A stretch of 46,281 bases of DNA, taken from IMG/VR virus record IMGVR_UViG_3300021079_000016, positions 1 through 46,281 of that record; one strand, written 5' to 3'. This document shows, one piece after another, positions 8,521 through 16,142 of the stretch. The translations under genes were made by a program, and so were the position numbers. The stretch is from a virus. Within the stretch, counting starts at the first letter, position 1. Each line of letters starts with the position of its first letter. Below the pieces are notes generated by a model that was given only the letters and a program-made list of their open reading frames with translations, made no database searches and was not told where the DNA came from.

Positions 8521-10447
8521 TGTCTACAACCTCACATCCATCTGCACTACAAGCCAAGGTTTGGCTAGAGTCCGTATTATCTTCTAACTCGTACTCAGAC
8601 AACTTACTCCAATCAATATTCATAGGACTCTCGTTGCATAGTTTAGCGTACTCTAGGTCTGTGATACGCTCGTATGGTGCCTGACGATAAGTATGATCAC
8701 TCTTAGGTAGGAAACTAATGCCAGATACTTGATCAAAATGATCGTATACCCACGCTCCCACACTCATCCACTCGTCCTCAGCAACACTAACAGTCACGCT
8801 AGGCTTATGCTCACACCAGAACTCTTGGTATGCCAACCATAATTCTAGTTGATCTAGGGCTGTCATATCGTCTGTTACAGTAGCGTCTGTGGGTGCTTCT
8901 TGTGGGAAGTCAAACACTACAATATCAGGATTTGTTACGTCAACCTCATTTGGTACGCCAGCATCGCTCAGGAAGCGCGTTAAGGGGTCTGTGAGGCCGC
9001 CGCGTACACGCCTAATGTAGTAGGGTGCATATCGTGCGTGGATCCCAGAGGCACTATTAACGAGTTGTGAGACAGTACCACTAGGTTTCACACATGTGAT
9101 AGCAGTAGACTGTTCGATACCAATCTGCTTAGCAAAATCAGCATTAACTGCTACAGCCTGCGCTCGAAGTTGTGGGAGCACCTTACTCAGTGGTGTTTTA
9201 CCTTTACCACTCATCAATTTACTATCCATAATACCCGTAAGACTAACACCAAGCAACCGTTCTTCCTCAGTATTATGCTTCCAAATTTTACGAAGATACT
9301 TAAAATCAGTCAACGTAGACTGGAACGTACCCAGAATAGTAGCAAGACGCACTTTACGATTAAGACTATTAAGAGTATCATCATGTCGTACGACTACTTC
9401 AGTAAGATTACAGAATTGTTGTGGTCGTAGAATAATCTCAGAGCAAGGATTAGTACCAAACTTGTGATCATAATCACGACGACCATTCTTAGCAGCCTGC
9501 AACACACTAGCCTGACGATTAAAAATACCACGCTCACCAGACTTGGACTGGTATAGACTCAACCATTCCTCCATAAAAGCGTCCATTCCCGGCTTCTCTG
9601 TGTAAGCAACACTATTATTTGCAAGCGCACGTTGCTGATTATCTTCCCACCACTGCCCACTCTTGGCATTCCGCATACGCCCATCCGACAAGTTAGATAA
9701 GGAAATAAGGGCTGAACGGCGCACTCCACCAACAACGACCACTTCAGCAATCTTACATACAAGATCATGACACTCCAACGGATATAGTTTACGTCCAGCA
9801 GCACCCTCAAACAAACGAGTAGTGAACAAAAACAAGTCTTCTAGAGGCTCAGGTCCAGACGCACGACCACCAAACGTTTTAAGCCTAGCACCCTTAGGAC
9901 GAACCTTACTCGTATCCCACTTAGGCTTCTGCCCAGCATACAACATAGCAATCAACTCGCGGAGACTACGCGCCCACCCACTCTTAGAATCATCTACCGT
10001 AATCATAGTAGTAGACTCTTCAAAATGCTCATTTACTACCGGCAACTGGTTTACATCATCACGCTCTACAGAAAAGCCCACACCTACACCATTCATTAGG
10101 ATGTATAGGATCTCATCAAAGCAACGAGGATGATTAACTGGAGTATAAGAACAGTTATAACCAGCAACATTTTCTCGAGCCAGCGCAGGACCCGCAGTCA
10201 TAAGACCACGCATACTAGGCATCACATCAAGATTAATAATAGCATCTAGTAGTTCTGCTTTAAGTTCCTTAGGCATCTTATACTTATGCGTCTTAAGGAG
10301 ATTCTTCTCCATAAACTCTACATACCGGGAAACAGTCTCGCCCCAATACTCTCTACGATTCTCCTCATCAATCCAACGAGCATAACGACTCGTCGCAATA
10401 AACGTCTGATAATCTGTTGGCAACTCAATCAATTCTTTTCCTTTCAT
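8507..10447 (-). CDS. nrdJ: Class II (adenosylcobalamin-dependent) ribonucleotide reductase
   Basis: The enzyme reduces ribonucleotides to deoxyribonucleotides for phage DNA synthesis. The 646-residue product has the cysteines expected of the monomeric Lactobacillus-type enzyme. C99 lies in YNCSYTPVN. C335 and E337 lie in NPCSEI, and C346 follows exactly 11 residues after C335 (QQFCNL). A C-terminal pair spaced CxxxxC (CSADGC) would regenerate the active site. GGVRRSALISL and the CVKPSGTVSQL phosphate-binding segment are present. It is somewhat shorter than the bacterial prototype (about 740 residues). There is no convincing Shine-Dalgarno before the ATG; a hairpin lies just upstream. It is the penultimate gene of the replication operon, downstream of two tRNA genes. 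Confidence 0.93.
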   Translation of the reverse strand: MKGKELIELPTDYQTFIATSRYARWIDEENRREYWGETVSRYVEFMEKNLLKTHKYKMPKELKAELLDAIINLDVMPSMRGLMTAGPALARENVAGYNCSYTPVNHPRCFDEILYILMNGVGVGFSVERDDVNQLPVVNEHFEESTTMITVDDSKSGWARSLRELIAMLYAGQKPKWDTSKVRPKGARLKTFGGRASGPEPLEDLFLFTTRLFEGAAGRKLYPLECHDLVCKIAEVVVVGGVRRSALISLSNLSDGRMRNAKSGQWWEDNQQRALANNSVAYTEKPGMDAFMEEWLSLYQSKSGERGIFNRQASVLQAAKNGRRDYDHKFGTNPCSEIILRPQQFCNLTEVVVRHDDTLNSLNRKVRLATILGTFQSTLTDFKYLRKIWKHNTEEERLLGVSLTGIMDSKLMSGKGKTPLSKVLPQLRAQAVAVNADFAKQIGIEQSTAITCVKPSGTVSQLVNSASGIHARYAPYYIRRVRGGLTDPLTRFLSDAGVPNEVDVTNPDIVVFDFPQEAPTDATVTDDMTALDQLELWLAYQEFWCEHKPSVTVSVAEDEWMSVGAWVYDHFDQVSGISFLPKSDHTYRQAPYERITDLEYAKLCNESPMNIDWSKLSEYELEDNTDSSQTLACSADGCEVVDIGNR

Positions 10448-10455
10448 ACAATTAA

Positions 10456-10484
10456 ATGTAGATAAACATGGTACCTATCTACAT
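10456..10484 (-). promoter_or_regulatory. Inverted repeat in the nrdJ leader
   Basis: ATGTAGATA and TATCTACAT are perfect 9-base inverted arms separated by 11 bases, ending 9 bases before the nrdJ start codon. It could be an operator or a leader hairpin controlling translation. It does not look like a cobalamin riboswitch, which is much longer. Confidence 0.5.
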
Positions 10485-10527
10485 GATATGCTACGTTATA
10501 CACGATAAACGTGAACAACAATCATTA

Positions 10528-10610
10528 TGAGGCGGGAAGGATTCGAACCCCCATACCTTTCGGTAGCAGACTTGGTTTCCTGCCGTGTATACCAATTTCA
10601 CCACCGCCCC
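10528..10610 (-). tRNA. tRNA-Leu-like gene with atypical anticodon loop
   Basis: The minus-strand RNA has a 7-bp acceptor stem (GGGGCGG with CCGCCTC, one G-T pair), a leucine-type D loop (AAATTGGTATA), a class II variable arm TACC-GAAA-GGTA, and a T loop in GGTTCGAATCC, with A73. All this fits tRNA-Leu. The anticodon stem GCAGG/TCTGC encloses an 8-base loop, AAACCAAG, with no U33. CAA (reading UUG) is the anticodon that fits leucine, but it is not certain. CCA is not encoded. It lies 2 bases downstream of the second tRNA gene. Confidence 0.7.
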
Positions 10611-10612
10611 AA

Positions 10613-10694
10613 TGCCCATAACAGGACTCGAACCTGTACGCATTTCTGCGATTGATTTTAAGTCAATTTCGTCTACCAATTCCGACATACGGGC
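10613..10694 (-). tRNA. tRNA-Leu(UAA)
   Basis: The acceptor GCCCGTA pairs with TATGGGC (one G-T), the discriminator is A, and the T arm is CAGGTTCGAGTCCTG. The anticodon stem ATTGA/TCAAT holds the loop CTTAAAA, so the anticodon is UAA and the codon UUA. The variable arm CGCA-GAAA-TGCG is that of a class II tRNA. All leucine identity features are normal. It is co-directional with nrdJ and its neighbour. Confidence 0.93.
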
Positions 10695-10702
10695 TTCAAT
10701 TA

Positions 10703-11473
10703 TTATTTACTAGTACTTGTACACCGCAACGTACGCGCACCAAAACCAACCATACGAGGATGCCCCCGCGTAATAAACCAATAACCATTACACCAATTAG
10801 GGAACGTCGTCGTACCCTGCAAATACTCAGTCTGCTGAATATTAAAGAAACCACCCAACTCACCAACAATAAACGCCCCACTAGGATCCCAACCCATAGC
10901 ACAATGATGCGTATGAGCAGTAAGCGTATGACACTTCTGAACAGCAGCAATAGCAATAGGATTATTAAGAGGACTACGAGAATAAGTAGTCGGATGCGCT
11001 ACTAAGAAAGTCTCACTAGCACTCTTAATATAACAATGATCAAGATTAGAGAAACGAAGTTTACAATCAGACTTATCAATACCATCAAACACCTTAGTCA
11101 TACTCTCAACAAAAGTCTCACGATACTCAGTAGACTTAGTAAAACGATAATCATGATTACCCTTAGTGAAAACAATCTGCTTAAAATTAGCGCACAGAAT
11201 CTCCATAAGATTCCTAGCCTCACTAAGTTCCTTCTCAATCCCAGCACTCTTCTGCTTAGGATAATACTGCGACAACGAATCACCATTAAGGAAATCACCA
11301 GCAATCAACAGATTATTATAATCAGCAGCATCATCAAGAAACTGGTTAACAATCTTAGCATCATACAAAGGCACATGCCAATCAGCAGTCACAGCCCAAT
11401 CACCACGAAGAATAAGCGGCTTATCTAACCCAAACTCAAACCTACTCTTATTAGTAGTATCAATACGTTTCAT
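10703..11473 (-). CDS. Calcineurin-like metallophosphoesterase
   Basis: The 256-residue product has the ordered metal-binding motifs of the family: DWHVP (D-x-H, residues about 31-33), GDFLNGD, GNHDYR, a later VAHP and HTHH. These coordinate two metal ions for phosphoester hydrolysis. Phage members act on nucleic acids or nucleotides; the substrate here is not evident. The start overlaps the stop of the upstream gene by 4 bases (ATGA), so the genes are probably translationally coupled. The C-terminal 30 residues are basic. Confidence 0.8.
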   Translation of the reverse strand: MKRIDTTNKSRFEFGLDKPLILRGDWAVTADWHVPLYDAKIVNQFLDDAADYNNLLIAGDFLNGDSLSQYYPKQKSAGIEKELSEARNLMEILCANFKQIVFTKGNHDYRFTKSTEYRETFVESMTKVFDGIDKSDCKLRFSNLDHCYIKSASETFLVAHPTTYSRSPLNNPIAIAAVQKCHTLTAHTHHCAMGWDPSGAFIVGELGGFFNIQQTEYLQGTTTFPNWCNGYWFITRGHPRMVGFGARTLRCTSTSK

Positions 11474-11754
11474 AAAACTTCTCCATTCATAATCATAGTC
11501 AACAAATGCACAGCATCATGAAGCCTACGATTCGTTTGTCTTGTCGTAACCTTATCAATTTTAGCCTGCTCCTGAATAGGCGCAGCATCTATAAAAACAC
11601 CAACAACAGTAGAATATAAAACTGGACTAATCTGCTTTAATTTCTTTAACCCTAACTCCAAATCAATTTTATAAAAAGAAAAAGTAGAATCAGGATGATC
11701 CTGCAACGTATAATAATTTCGTAGAAGATTCTCTACAATACTATTCTCGTACAT
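11470..11754 (-). CDS. Sigma factor region-4-like HTH protein (C-terminal half of a split sigma?)
   Basis: The 94-residue product ends in a helix-turn-helix arrangement (about residues 35-85, LKKLKQISPVLYSTVVG, then IQEQAKIDKVTTRQTNRRLH) with the spacing of sigma-70 region 4, which binds the -35 element. Its ATG lies 14 bases inside the end of the upstream gene, which looks like sigma region 2. Together the two would make a protein of about 180 residues, the size of an ECF sigma factor. The family call is from pattern only and could instead be a general HTH regulator. Confidence 0.5.
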   Translation of the reverse strand: MYENSIVENLLRNYYTLQDHPDSTFSFYKIDLELGLKKLKQISPVLYSTVVGVFIDAAPIQEQAKIDKVTTRQTNRRLHDAVHLLTMIMNGEVL

Positions 11755-12004
11755 TATCTACAATTTCAGAATAAGAAACACTTTGATAATGCCGCAATCG
11801 TTTAATATACTTAACCCAATTCTTTAAACGATTATACACGGCTTGACTAATATACTGCGGATCCGCATCAGGAGGACACAACCAGACCGCAATCATGCCC
11901 TCCTGATACAAATCATCATACTCGGCGGCACTACGAAAACGCCACGCAGCAGCAGAAACAACCCGCTCATATTCCCCGATCTTAACCTCGTCGGGGCTAT
12001 ACAT
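11741..12004 (-). CDS. Sigma factor region-2-like protein (N-terminal half of a split sigma?)
   Basis: The 87-residue product contains YERVVSAAAWRF and then EYDDLYQEGMIAVW, the core pattern of sigma-70 region 2.1-2.2, which binds the core polymerase clamp. The following AVYNRLKNWVKYIKRLRHY resembles the basic region 2.3-2.4 that melts the -10 element. I chose the ATG at 12004, right after the ssb stop, because the upstream open frame lies in ssb and is low complexity. It overlaps the region-4-like gene by 14 bases. The phage has no RNA polymerase gene that I can see, so a sigma factor could redirect host polymerase. Confidence 0.6.
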   Translation of the reverse strand: MYSPDEVKIGEYERVVSAAAWRFRSAAEYDDLYQEGMIAVWLCPPDADPQYISQAVYNRLKNWVKYIKRLRHYQSVSYSEIVDNVRE

Positions 12005-12005
12005 A

Positions 12006-12356
12006 CTAGAAGGGGAAGTCGTCACCAGTAGCAGCCGGAGCGCCAACTGGAGTAGTAGCAGGACTAGGATTACTACCAGCACCATCAAAACGGAAAACAG
12101 TCGAAGCAGACACGTTATTATACGTTACGCTTGCGCCTTCCTTATTCTGACCAACACTCTGACTCACCTTACCATCAATAATAACAAAGTCACCCTTGTT
12201 AATAATGATATGATCCTTCTCAGGCCACATCGTAATGCCATAATTCTTATTATCACCAATGTTACGAATCATAACATCACGAACAGGCTTACCACCAGCA
12301 GTACGACTGCGGGGATCAAACTGAACCAAACCAGCAATTGTAACGTATTCACTCAT
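12006..12356 (-). CDS. ssb: Single-stranded DNA-binding protein
   Basis: The 116-residue product has an OB-fold-like N-terminal domain (about residues 1-85, with strands around YVTIAGLVQFD and GDFVIIDGKVSQ). A flexible Pro/Ala/Thr linker leads to the acidic tip GDDFPF, close to the DDDIPF tail by which bacterial SSB recruits replication and repair partners. It sits between the resolvase-like nuclease and the sigma-like pair, in the recombination/replication operon. Confidence 0.85.
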   Translation of the reverse strand: MSEYVTIAGLVQFDPRSRTAGGKPVRDVMIRNIGDNKNYGITMWPEKDHIIINKGDFVIIDGKVSQSVGQNKEGASVTYNNVSASTVFRFDGAGSNPSPATTPVGAPAATGDDFPF

Positions 12357-12358
12357 AA

Positions 12359-12673
12359 TTAATCTTCCTTGTCTGCGTGGATATCATTCCACATTTTAAC
12401 GTACGTTTTATATGGTACTACTACGAACCGTCTACCAGTCCTACCCTCACGAAGAAACAAAGCCCACTCTGCACCACGAGCATTATGCTCCGCTTGCTTC
12501 AAGTCCTCTGTCTTCAACGCTAGGCGCTTCTGATACTTACACTCCGGAGCGAACCGCCCCGGTAAATCAATCACATCAGGAACATCAAACCCTCTAGGTC
12601 CTGTGCGGGTACCACCAAGGTCACGAGCAACTTCTCGCTCCCACTCTTTCCATTGTTTACTCTGCGCTGTCAT
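12359..12673 (-). CDS. PD-(D/E)xK nuclease, Holliday-junction-resolvase-like
   Basis: The 104-residue product has FDVPDVIDLPGRFAPECKYQKR (split here: FDVPDVI, then FAPECKY), the Asp...Glu-x-Lys pattern of this nuclease fold, followed by LKQAEHNARGAEWALFLREG, typical of Hjc/VRR-like resolvases. I chose the ATG at 12673 because GGAG lies 9 bases upstream; two in-frame ATGs further upstream are badly spaced. It overlaps the upstream gene by 17 bases. Resolving recombination or replication branches before packaging is the likely role. Confidence 0.7.
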   Translation of the reverse strand: MTAQSKQWKEWEREVARDLGGTRTGPRGFDVPDVIDLPGRFAPECKYQKRLALKTEDLKQAEHNARGAEWALFLREGRTGRRFVVVPYKTYVKMWNDIHADKED

Positions 12674-12968
12674 CCTGCTCATCTCCAAGATCACGATTCG
12701 TGATTACTTCCTCTTCAATAATAGGTGCAATCTCCTCTTCCCAAGACTTAAAATTCTCAGGAAGCATCAAAAGCAACGCATCAGCGTCCCCATCAACAGC
12801 AAAAACAGTCACAGCACGCTTATCATCCGTCGTAATATAAAACGGACCACCATCAACTGCTCGCATCGTAAGAAACTCTAGGACACCACTAATCTTACGT
12901 CCAATAGTTTCCATATCAGCACCTTCCAACAACTCCATCATAGGAGTCTGCTTCTCTACATCAGTCAT
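12657..12968 (-). CDS. Acidic hypothetical protein (103 aa)
   Basis: The product is acidic, with a central segment GGPFYITTDDKRAVTVFAV that looks like beta strands and a highly acidic C-terminus. I place the start at the ATG at 12968, about 6 bases after a GGGGGTG ribosome binding site; a GTG at 12977 is too close to it. It lies between helicase and resolvase-like genes. No family is recognised. Confidence 0.6.
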   Translation of the reverse strand: MTDVEKQTPMMELLEGADMETIGRKISGVLEFLTMRAVDGGPFYITTDDKRAVTVFAVDGDADALLLMLPENFKSWEEEIAPIIEEEVITNRDLGDEQDDSAE

Positions 12969-12980
12969 ATAATTCACCCC

Positions 12981-14264
12981 CTAACATACTTCGCTTGTGG
13001 CTACCAATTCAACTTGCCCACTCATTGTATCACAGATCTCTACCTTTGTCAACTGACCAGTACGAGTTCTACGACTCTTAAAGTGAATAAGATTGAATTC
13101 ATTCGTTATATGATTCGTTTTACGCAACTCAATACCACCATCAACAGCAGCACCAATATCACTAGAACCACGAGTCTTAACATAAGACGAATCAGATGTA
13201 GTCTTATTAGTATGATGCAGAATAATAACAGCAGCACCAGTCTCACGACTAAGCACATTAATACTATCATTAAACAATCCAGCCATAGCACCAGAATTAT
13301 TCTCATCCTGCGTATGGAAACGAGTAAGAGAATCAAGCACAATCATCTTAGGCTCAAACGTAACAGCCTCGTCAAGCAACTTATCAAAGTTACGATCTAG
13401 ACGAATACCCTGACGATGCAGATACCTAAGATTCTCATGATTACTCAAACCCAATTGTCGCAAGCGATGATACACAAGGTCATGCGGATTCTCCTCATCA
13501 ACATACAAAACCTTACCATAATTAGACATATTATAGCCTAGCCACTTCTCGTGCTCATCACACATAGCAACCGCTAGACTAAGACTAACCCAAGACTTAC
13601 CAACATTAGGCTCACCAACCATAAGAGTCGTATCACCAGTACAAACAAGACCATCAACCAGCCACCGATACTCTGGTGGTGGCATATTAAGATCAAGCGC
13701 CTTATAATGATACGTCCCAGCACTAGAGACACGCATAATATCCTTAAAAGTCTCGTTAGTATGCGACTGAAAAAACTCGCACACATCCTTAACCGTATCA
13801 GGAAGCACAACACGACGCGCCTTAGAACCAAGCATACCACGCATACGACCCCACGCAGCATCCACAGTAGAACGCACATTATAATTCTGATCATTATCTA
13901 GAATAACAAAAATATGATCATATTTCTCAAGAGGCTTCAACATATCCTCTCTAAAAGTATTAAAACCAGGAACACCATAAACACTGGTGTAACCCTCCTG
14001 CCACAAACGCATAGTGTCTGTCTCCCCCTCACACAAGATAGCCCACTTCTCAGTAGGCATTTCCTTAGCATGGAAAAGACAGACCTTAGCGCCCTCACTA
14101 AACCTAAATTCGCGTTTATCAGCCATTTTACGATAACGTTCACCAGTATCATACGGGAACGTCATCCACTCATCAGAATTAGAGTATGCTCCAAACGCTT
14201 CCAGAGTATCGCTCGTAATTCCTCGTTCGTTCTCAAACCATTCGCTATGCGACTCTGCAATCAT
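12981..14264 (-). CDS. TOPRIM-containing replicative helicase/primase-helicase (RecA-fold)
   Basis: The 427-residue product has a TOPRIM domain (AILCEGETD at about 75-83, ILDNDQN at about 121-127). A RecA-like ATPase follows with Walker A GEPNVGKS at 217-224, a Walker B in KMIVLDSL near 303-310, and VIILHHTNK with RGSSDIGAAVDG downstream. This order is that of T7 gp4-like and RepA/AAA_25-type phage primase-helicases. The N-terminal zinc-binding domain of true primases is absent, so priming may be weak or done by the host. An AAAGGAAA ribosome binding site precedes the ATG. Confidence 0.85.
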   Translation of the reverse strand: MIAESHSEWFENERGITSDTLEAFGAYSNSDEWMTFPYDTGERYRKMADKREFRFSEGAKVCLFHAKEMPTEKWAILCEGETDTMRLWQEGYTSVYGVPGFNTFREDMLKPLEKYDHIFVILDNDQNYNVRSTVDAAWGRMRGMLGSKARRVVLPDTVKDVCEFFQSHTNETFKDIMRVSSAGTYHYKALDLNMPPPEYRWLVDGLVCTGDTTLMVGEPNVGKSWVSLSLAVAMCDEHEKWLGYNMSNYGKVLYVDEENPHDLVYHRLRQLGLSNHENLRYLHRQGIRLDRNFDKLLDEAVTFEPKMIVLDSLTRFHTQDENNSGAMAGLFNDSINVLSRETGAAVIILHHTNKTTSDSSYVKTRGSSDIGAAVDGGIELRKTNHITNEFNLIHFKSRRTRTGQLTKVEICDTMSGQVELVATSEVC

Positions 14265-14272
14265 AATTTCCT

Positions 14273-14992
14273 TTAGTTAATCACGCGGATGAATGCTGCA
14301 ACGTTTTTAAGGTCGTGAGTGTTAGTCGCAACCATACCAATACCCGTGTTACCTTCAAGAGATTTAAAATTACCCTTAGCAACTGGGCTGAGTACCATCC
14401 CAACATGGTCTGGAGTACCATCTCGATTCCAATCAAACAACACAACATCACCGGGCCGCGCATCTGTTTTATCAATAATCTTCAAACCATTACGATGAGC
14501 CTTAGCATCCTCAAGGATAAACGGACAATACGCCCAACGATTACCCTTAACAAACGCCTTAGAACCAGCGCCAACATAACAATAGGTAACAAACATCGCA
14601 CACCACGGACCTGTAATACCATACCACTTAGAGAACATAACCTCGTTCGAGCCGGGAGGATTTTCCTTCACACCAACATACTTACTACCAATATCTAGTG
14701 CCTTAGCGCCAAGATCCGACTTAGAATGTCGAATACGAGCACGACGCTGCATAAAAATCGTAGGCTTCTTAGTGCCAATTAGAAACGAGGCAAGCAGATC
14801 ACCAAACTCTCCTGTAACATTCTTATCCGCATACCCAAGACTCCACTTAGCAGCCTTAGTAGCCGCCGCAGTCTCCTGACCATACACACTATCCATCTTA
14901 CCCGAATAATAACCAGCATTCTTAAGCAATTTCTGAGCCGCACCAACCTCAGCACTCTTAACATTTGGACTAGTCAAAACTAGTGTCTTCAT
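14273..14992 (-). CDS. Endolysin: peptidoglycan-binding plus CHAP domain
   Basis: The 239-residue product has an N-terminal helical repeat of the PG_binding_1 type (about residues 8-70, QKLLKNAGYYSGKMDSVYG). A CHAP domain follows (about 95-235) with the nucleophile Cys at 131 in GPWCAMFV, the His at 196 in DHVGMV, and LEGNTG supplying the polar third residue. CHAP enzymes cut peptide bonds in peptidoglycan. Unusually it lies in the replication operon, between DUF3310 and helicase genes, with a 4-base overlap (ATGA) with the gene upstream. Confidence 0.88.
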   Translation of the reverse strand: MKTLVLTSPNVKSAEVGAAQKLLKNAGYYSGKMDSVYGQETAAATKAAKWSLGYADKNVTGEFGDLLASFLIGTKKPTIFMQRRARIRHSKSDLGAKALDIGSKYVGVKENPPGSNEVMFSKWYGITGPWCAMFVTYCYVGAGSKAFVKGNRWAYCPFILEDAKAHRNGLKIIDKTDARPGDVVLFDWNRDGTPDHVGMVLSPVAKGNFKSLEGNTGIGMVATNTHDLKNVAAFIRVIN

Positions 14993-15225
14993 ACCATACT
15001 CCTATCGTGTTTAATAATTCTTTGCTCCTCAATCCACAAGAGCCGATCAATGTACCACTTTGCTTTACGCAAATCTTCAATACCATTCTTATGCCTATAC
15101 CTAGAAACATACTTAAGTACATTACCTTGGTGATAGTCTAAGCCTAACCCTTCAATTGCTGTGATAACCTCCATAGATCCCTGCGTATAATGCTTAGGAC
15201 TATTTACCGGGTCATCAATTGCCAC
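14989..15225 (-). CDS. DUF3310 family protein
   Basis: The 78-residue product matches the compact phage family DUF3310: SPKHYTQG, EVITAIEGLGLDYHQGNVLKY, SRYRHKNG and EDLRKAKWYIDRL. The biochemical role is unknown, although members sit with nucleotide and replication genes. The start is a GTG with a strong AAGGAGGAG site located inside the end of the polymerase C-terminal gene. Confidence 0.88.
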   Translation of the reverse strand: MAIDDPVNSPKHYTQGSMEVITAIEGLGLDYHQGNVLKYVSRYRHKNGIEDLRKAKWYIDRLLWIEEQRIIKHDRSMV

Positions 15226-15958
15226 TATACTCCTCCTTTTCTGCCCAACTAGTATACGAGATTTCGCAATCTGTATCTATACTAACGAATTTGGACACCG
15301 TTTTATTCCCCATAAGGTTAGGAATAGTTGTAATGATTTTGTTAACTTCGTTCTTATCAGCATCAATGATGATCTCATCATGCACGATATTTACTATATG
15401 ACTAGCATATTTCGAACATAGGTGCTTGTCTACTTTTACTACGCTGTCTCGCATAAGGTCTGCTGCTGAGCCTTGAATCAAAGCATTAAGAGCCTTATGC
15501 TCTGTATCAACATGAAGCCTACGACCATACAAATTACGAATAAAACCCTTAGAACCAAGACTCGTAGCAATATACTCGTTAAGAATCTTAATACCCGGAC
15601 GAGTCGTATGATACGCCGTAAGAAGCCTACGAGCCTCCTTATAAGGCACATCCAACTGATTCATAATAGTTTTAGTACCACCACCATAAATAATACTAAA
15701 ATTAAGAGTCTTACCTACTTGACGCTCCTCTTCGGATACGTCTGACTTGTTGTACAAGCCTTGTGCGGTAATTGCATGGGGGTCCGAACCATTATTGATT
15801 TCGGTAGCCAACGAATAATCCCTAATTCCAGCGGCAAGGTAGTATGCGAGAAGTCTGACTTCAATCGCTTTGTAGTCGAAGAATAAGAATGCGTCAAGTT
15901 TAGGCTTGAATGCTCGTTTAACATCTTTCTGACTCCTAGGAATATTCTGAACGTTCAT
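15215..15958 (-). CDS. DNA polymerase A, C-terminal (polymerase) part
   Basis: The protein begins at the ATG of MNVQNIPR, the conserved segment just before polymerase motif A. DYKAIEVRLLAYY is motif A (catalytic Asp, residue 28), RQVGKTLNFSIIYGG is motif B of the fingers, and IVHDEI is motif C. Exonuclease and thumb are missing; they are encoded by the separate upstream gene 16123-17061. The break falls between the GTRTGRMSSG and NVQNIP segments, which are adjacent in intact family A enzymes. The two products must associate, or be rejoined in some way, to make a complete polymerase. The 68-residue gene between them overlaps both. Confidence 0.88.
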   Translation of the reverse strand: MNVQNIPRSQKDVKRAFKPKLDAFLFFDYKAIEVRLLAYYLAAGIRDYSLATEINNGSDPHAITAQGLYNKSDVSEEERQVGKTLNFSIIYGGGTKTIMNQLDVPYKEARRLLTAYHTTRPGIKILNEYIATSLGSKGFIRNLYGRRLHVDTEHKALNALIQGSAADLMRDSVVKVDKHLCSKYASHIVNIVHDEIIIDADKNEVNKIITTIPNLMGNKTVSKFVSIDTDCEISYTSWAEKEEYSGN

Positions 15959-16142
15959 AATCATCACCAATCCGTATCATAATCTCATAAACAGTAATTG
16001 CCTCATCAAAATTAGCAGCATAAACAGGGACAGTAGGACCAATCCGCTTGCCAGAATCAACATCACGCATAGTCACAATGTATAATTCCCAAGTAGGATC
16101 CTCATAATCATCCCAATAAGCATCATACTCCGGCTTGTCCAC
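15936..16142 (-). CDS. Small acidic protein encoded in the break of the DNA polymerase gene
   Basis: The 68-residue product starts at a GTG inside the end of the exonuclease gene and ends inside the start of the polymerase gene, overlapping them by 20 and 23 bases. It is acidic and aromatic at the N-terminus (YDAYWDDYEDPTWELY), followed by a small alpha/beta-like part with NFDEAITVYEI. No nuclease motif (HNH, GIY-YIG, LAGLIDADG) is visible, so it is not an obvious homing endonuclease. It could be a linker or accessory subunit of the split polymerase; this is inference from position. Confidence 0.6.
   Translation of the reverse strand: MDKPEYDAYWDDYEDPTWELYIVTMRDVDSGKRIGPTVPVYAANFDEAITVYEIMIRIGDDYERSEYS

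Noticed and set aside
10448-10527. Cobalamin riboswitch before the B12-dependent reductase
   Set aside because: Only about 80 bases with one simple hairpin are available; no conserved B12-box-like pattern is seen.
10491-10688. Minus-strand 65-codon frame
   Set aside because: It lies across the two tRNA genes; the apparent protein is translated tRNA.
15936-16142. Group I intron or homing endonuclease in the split polymerase gene
   Set aside because: The insert of about 176 bases is too short for a usual group I intron, and the encoded protein has no HNH, GIY-YIG or LAGLIDADG pattern.
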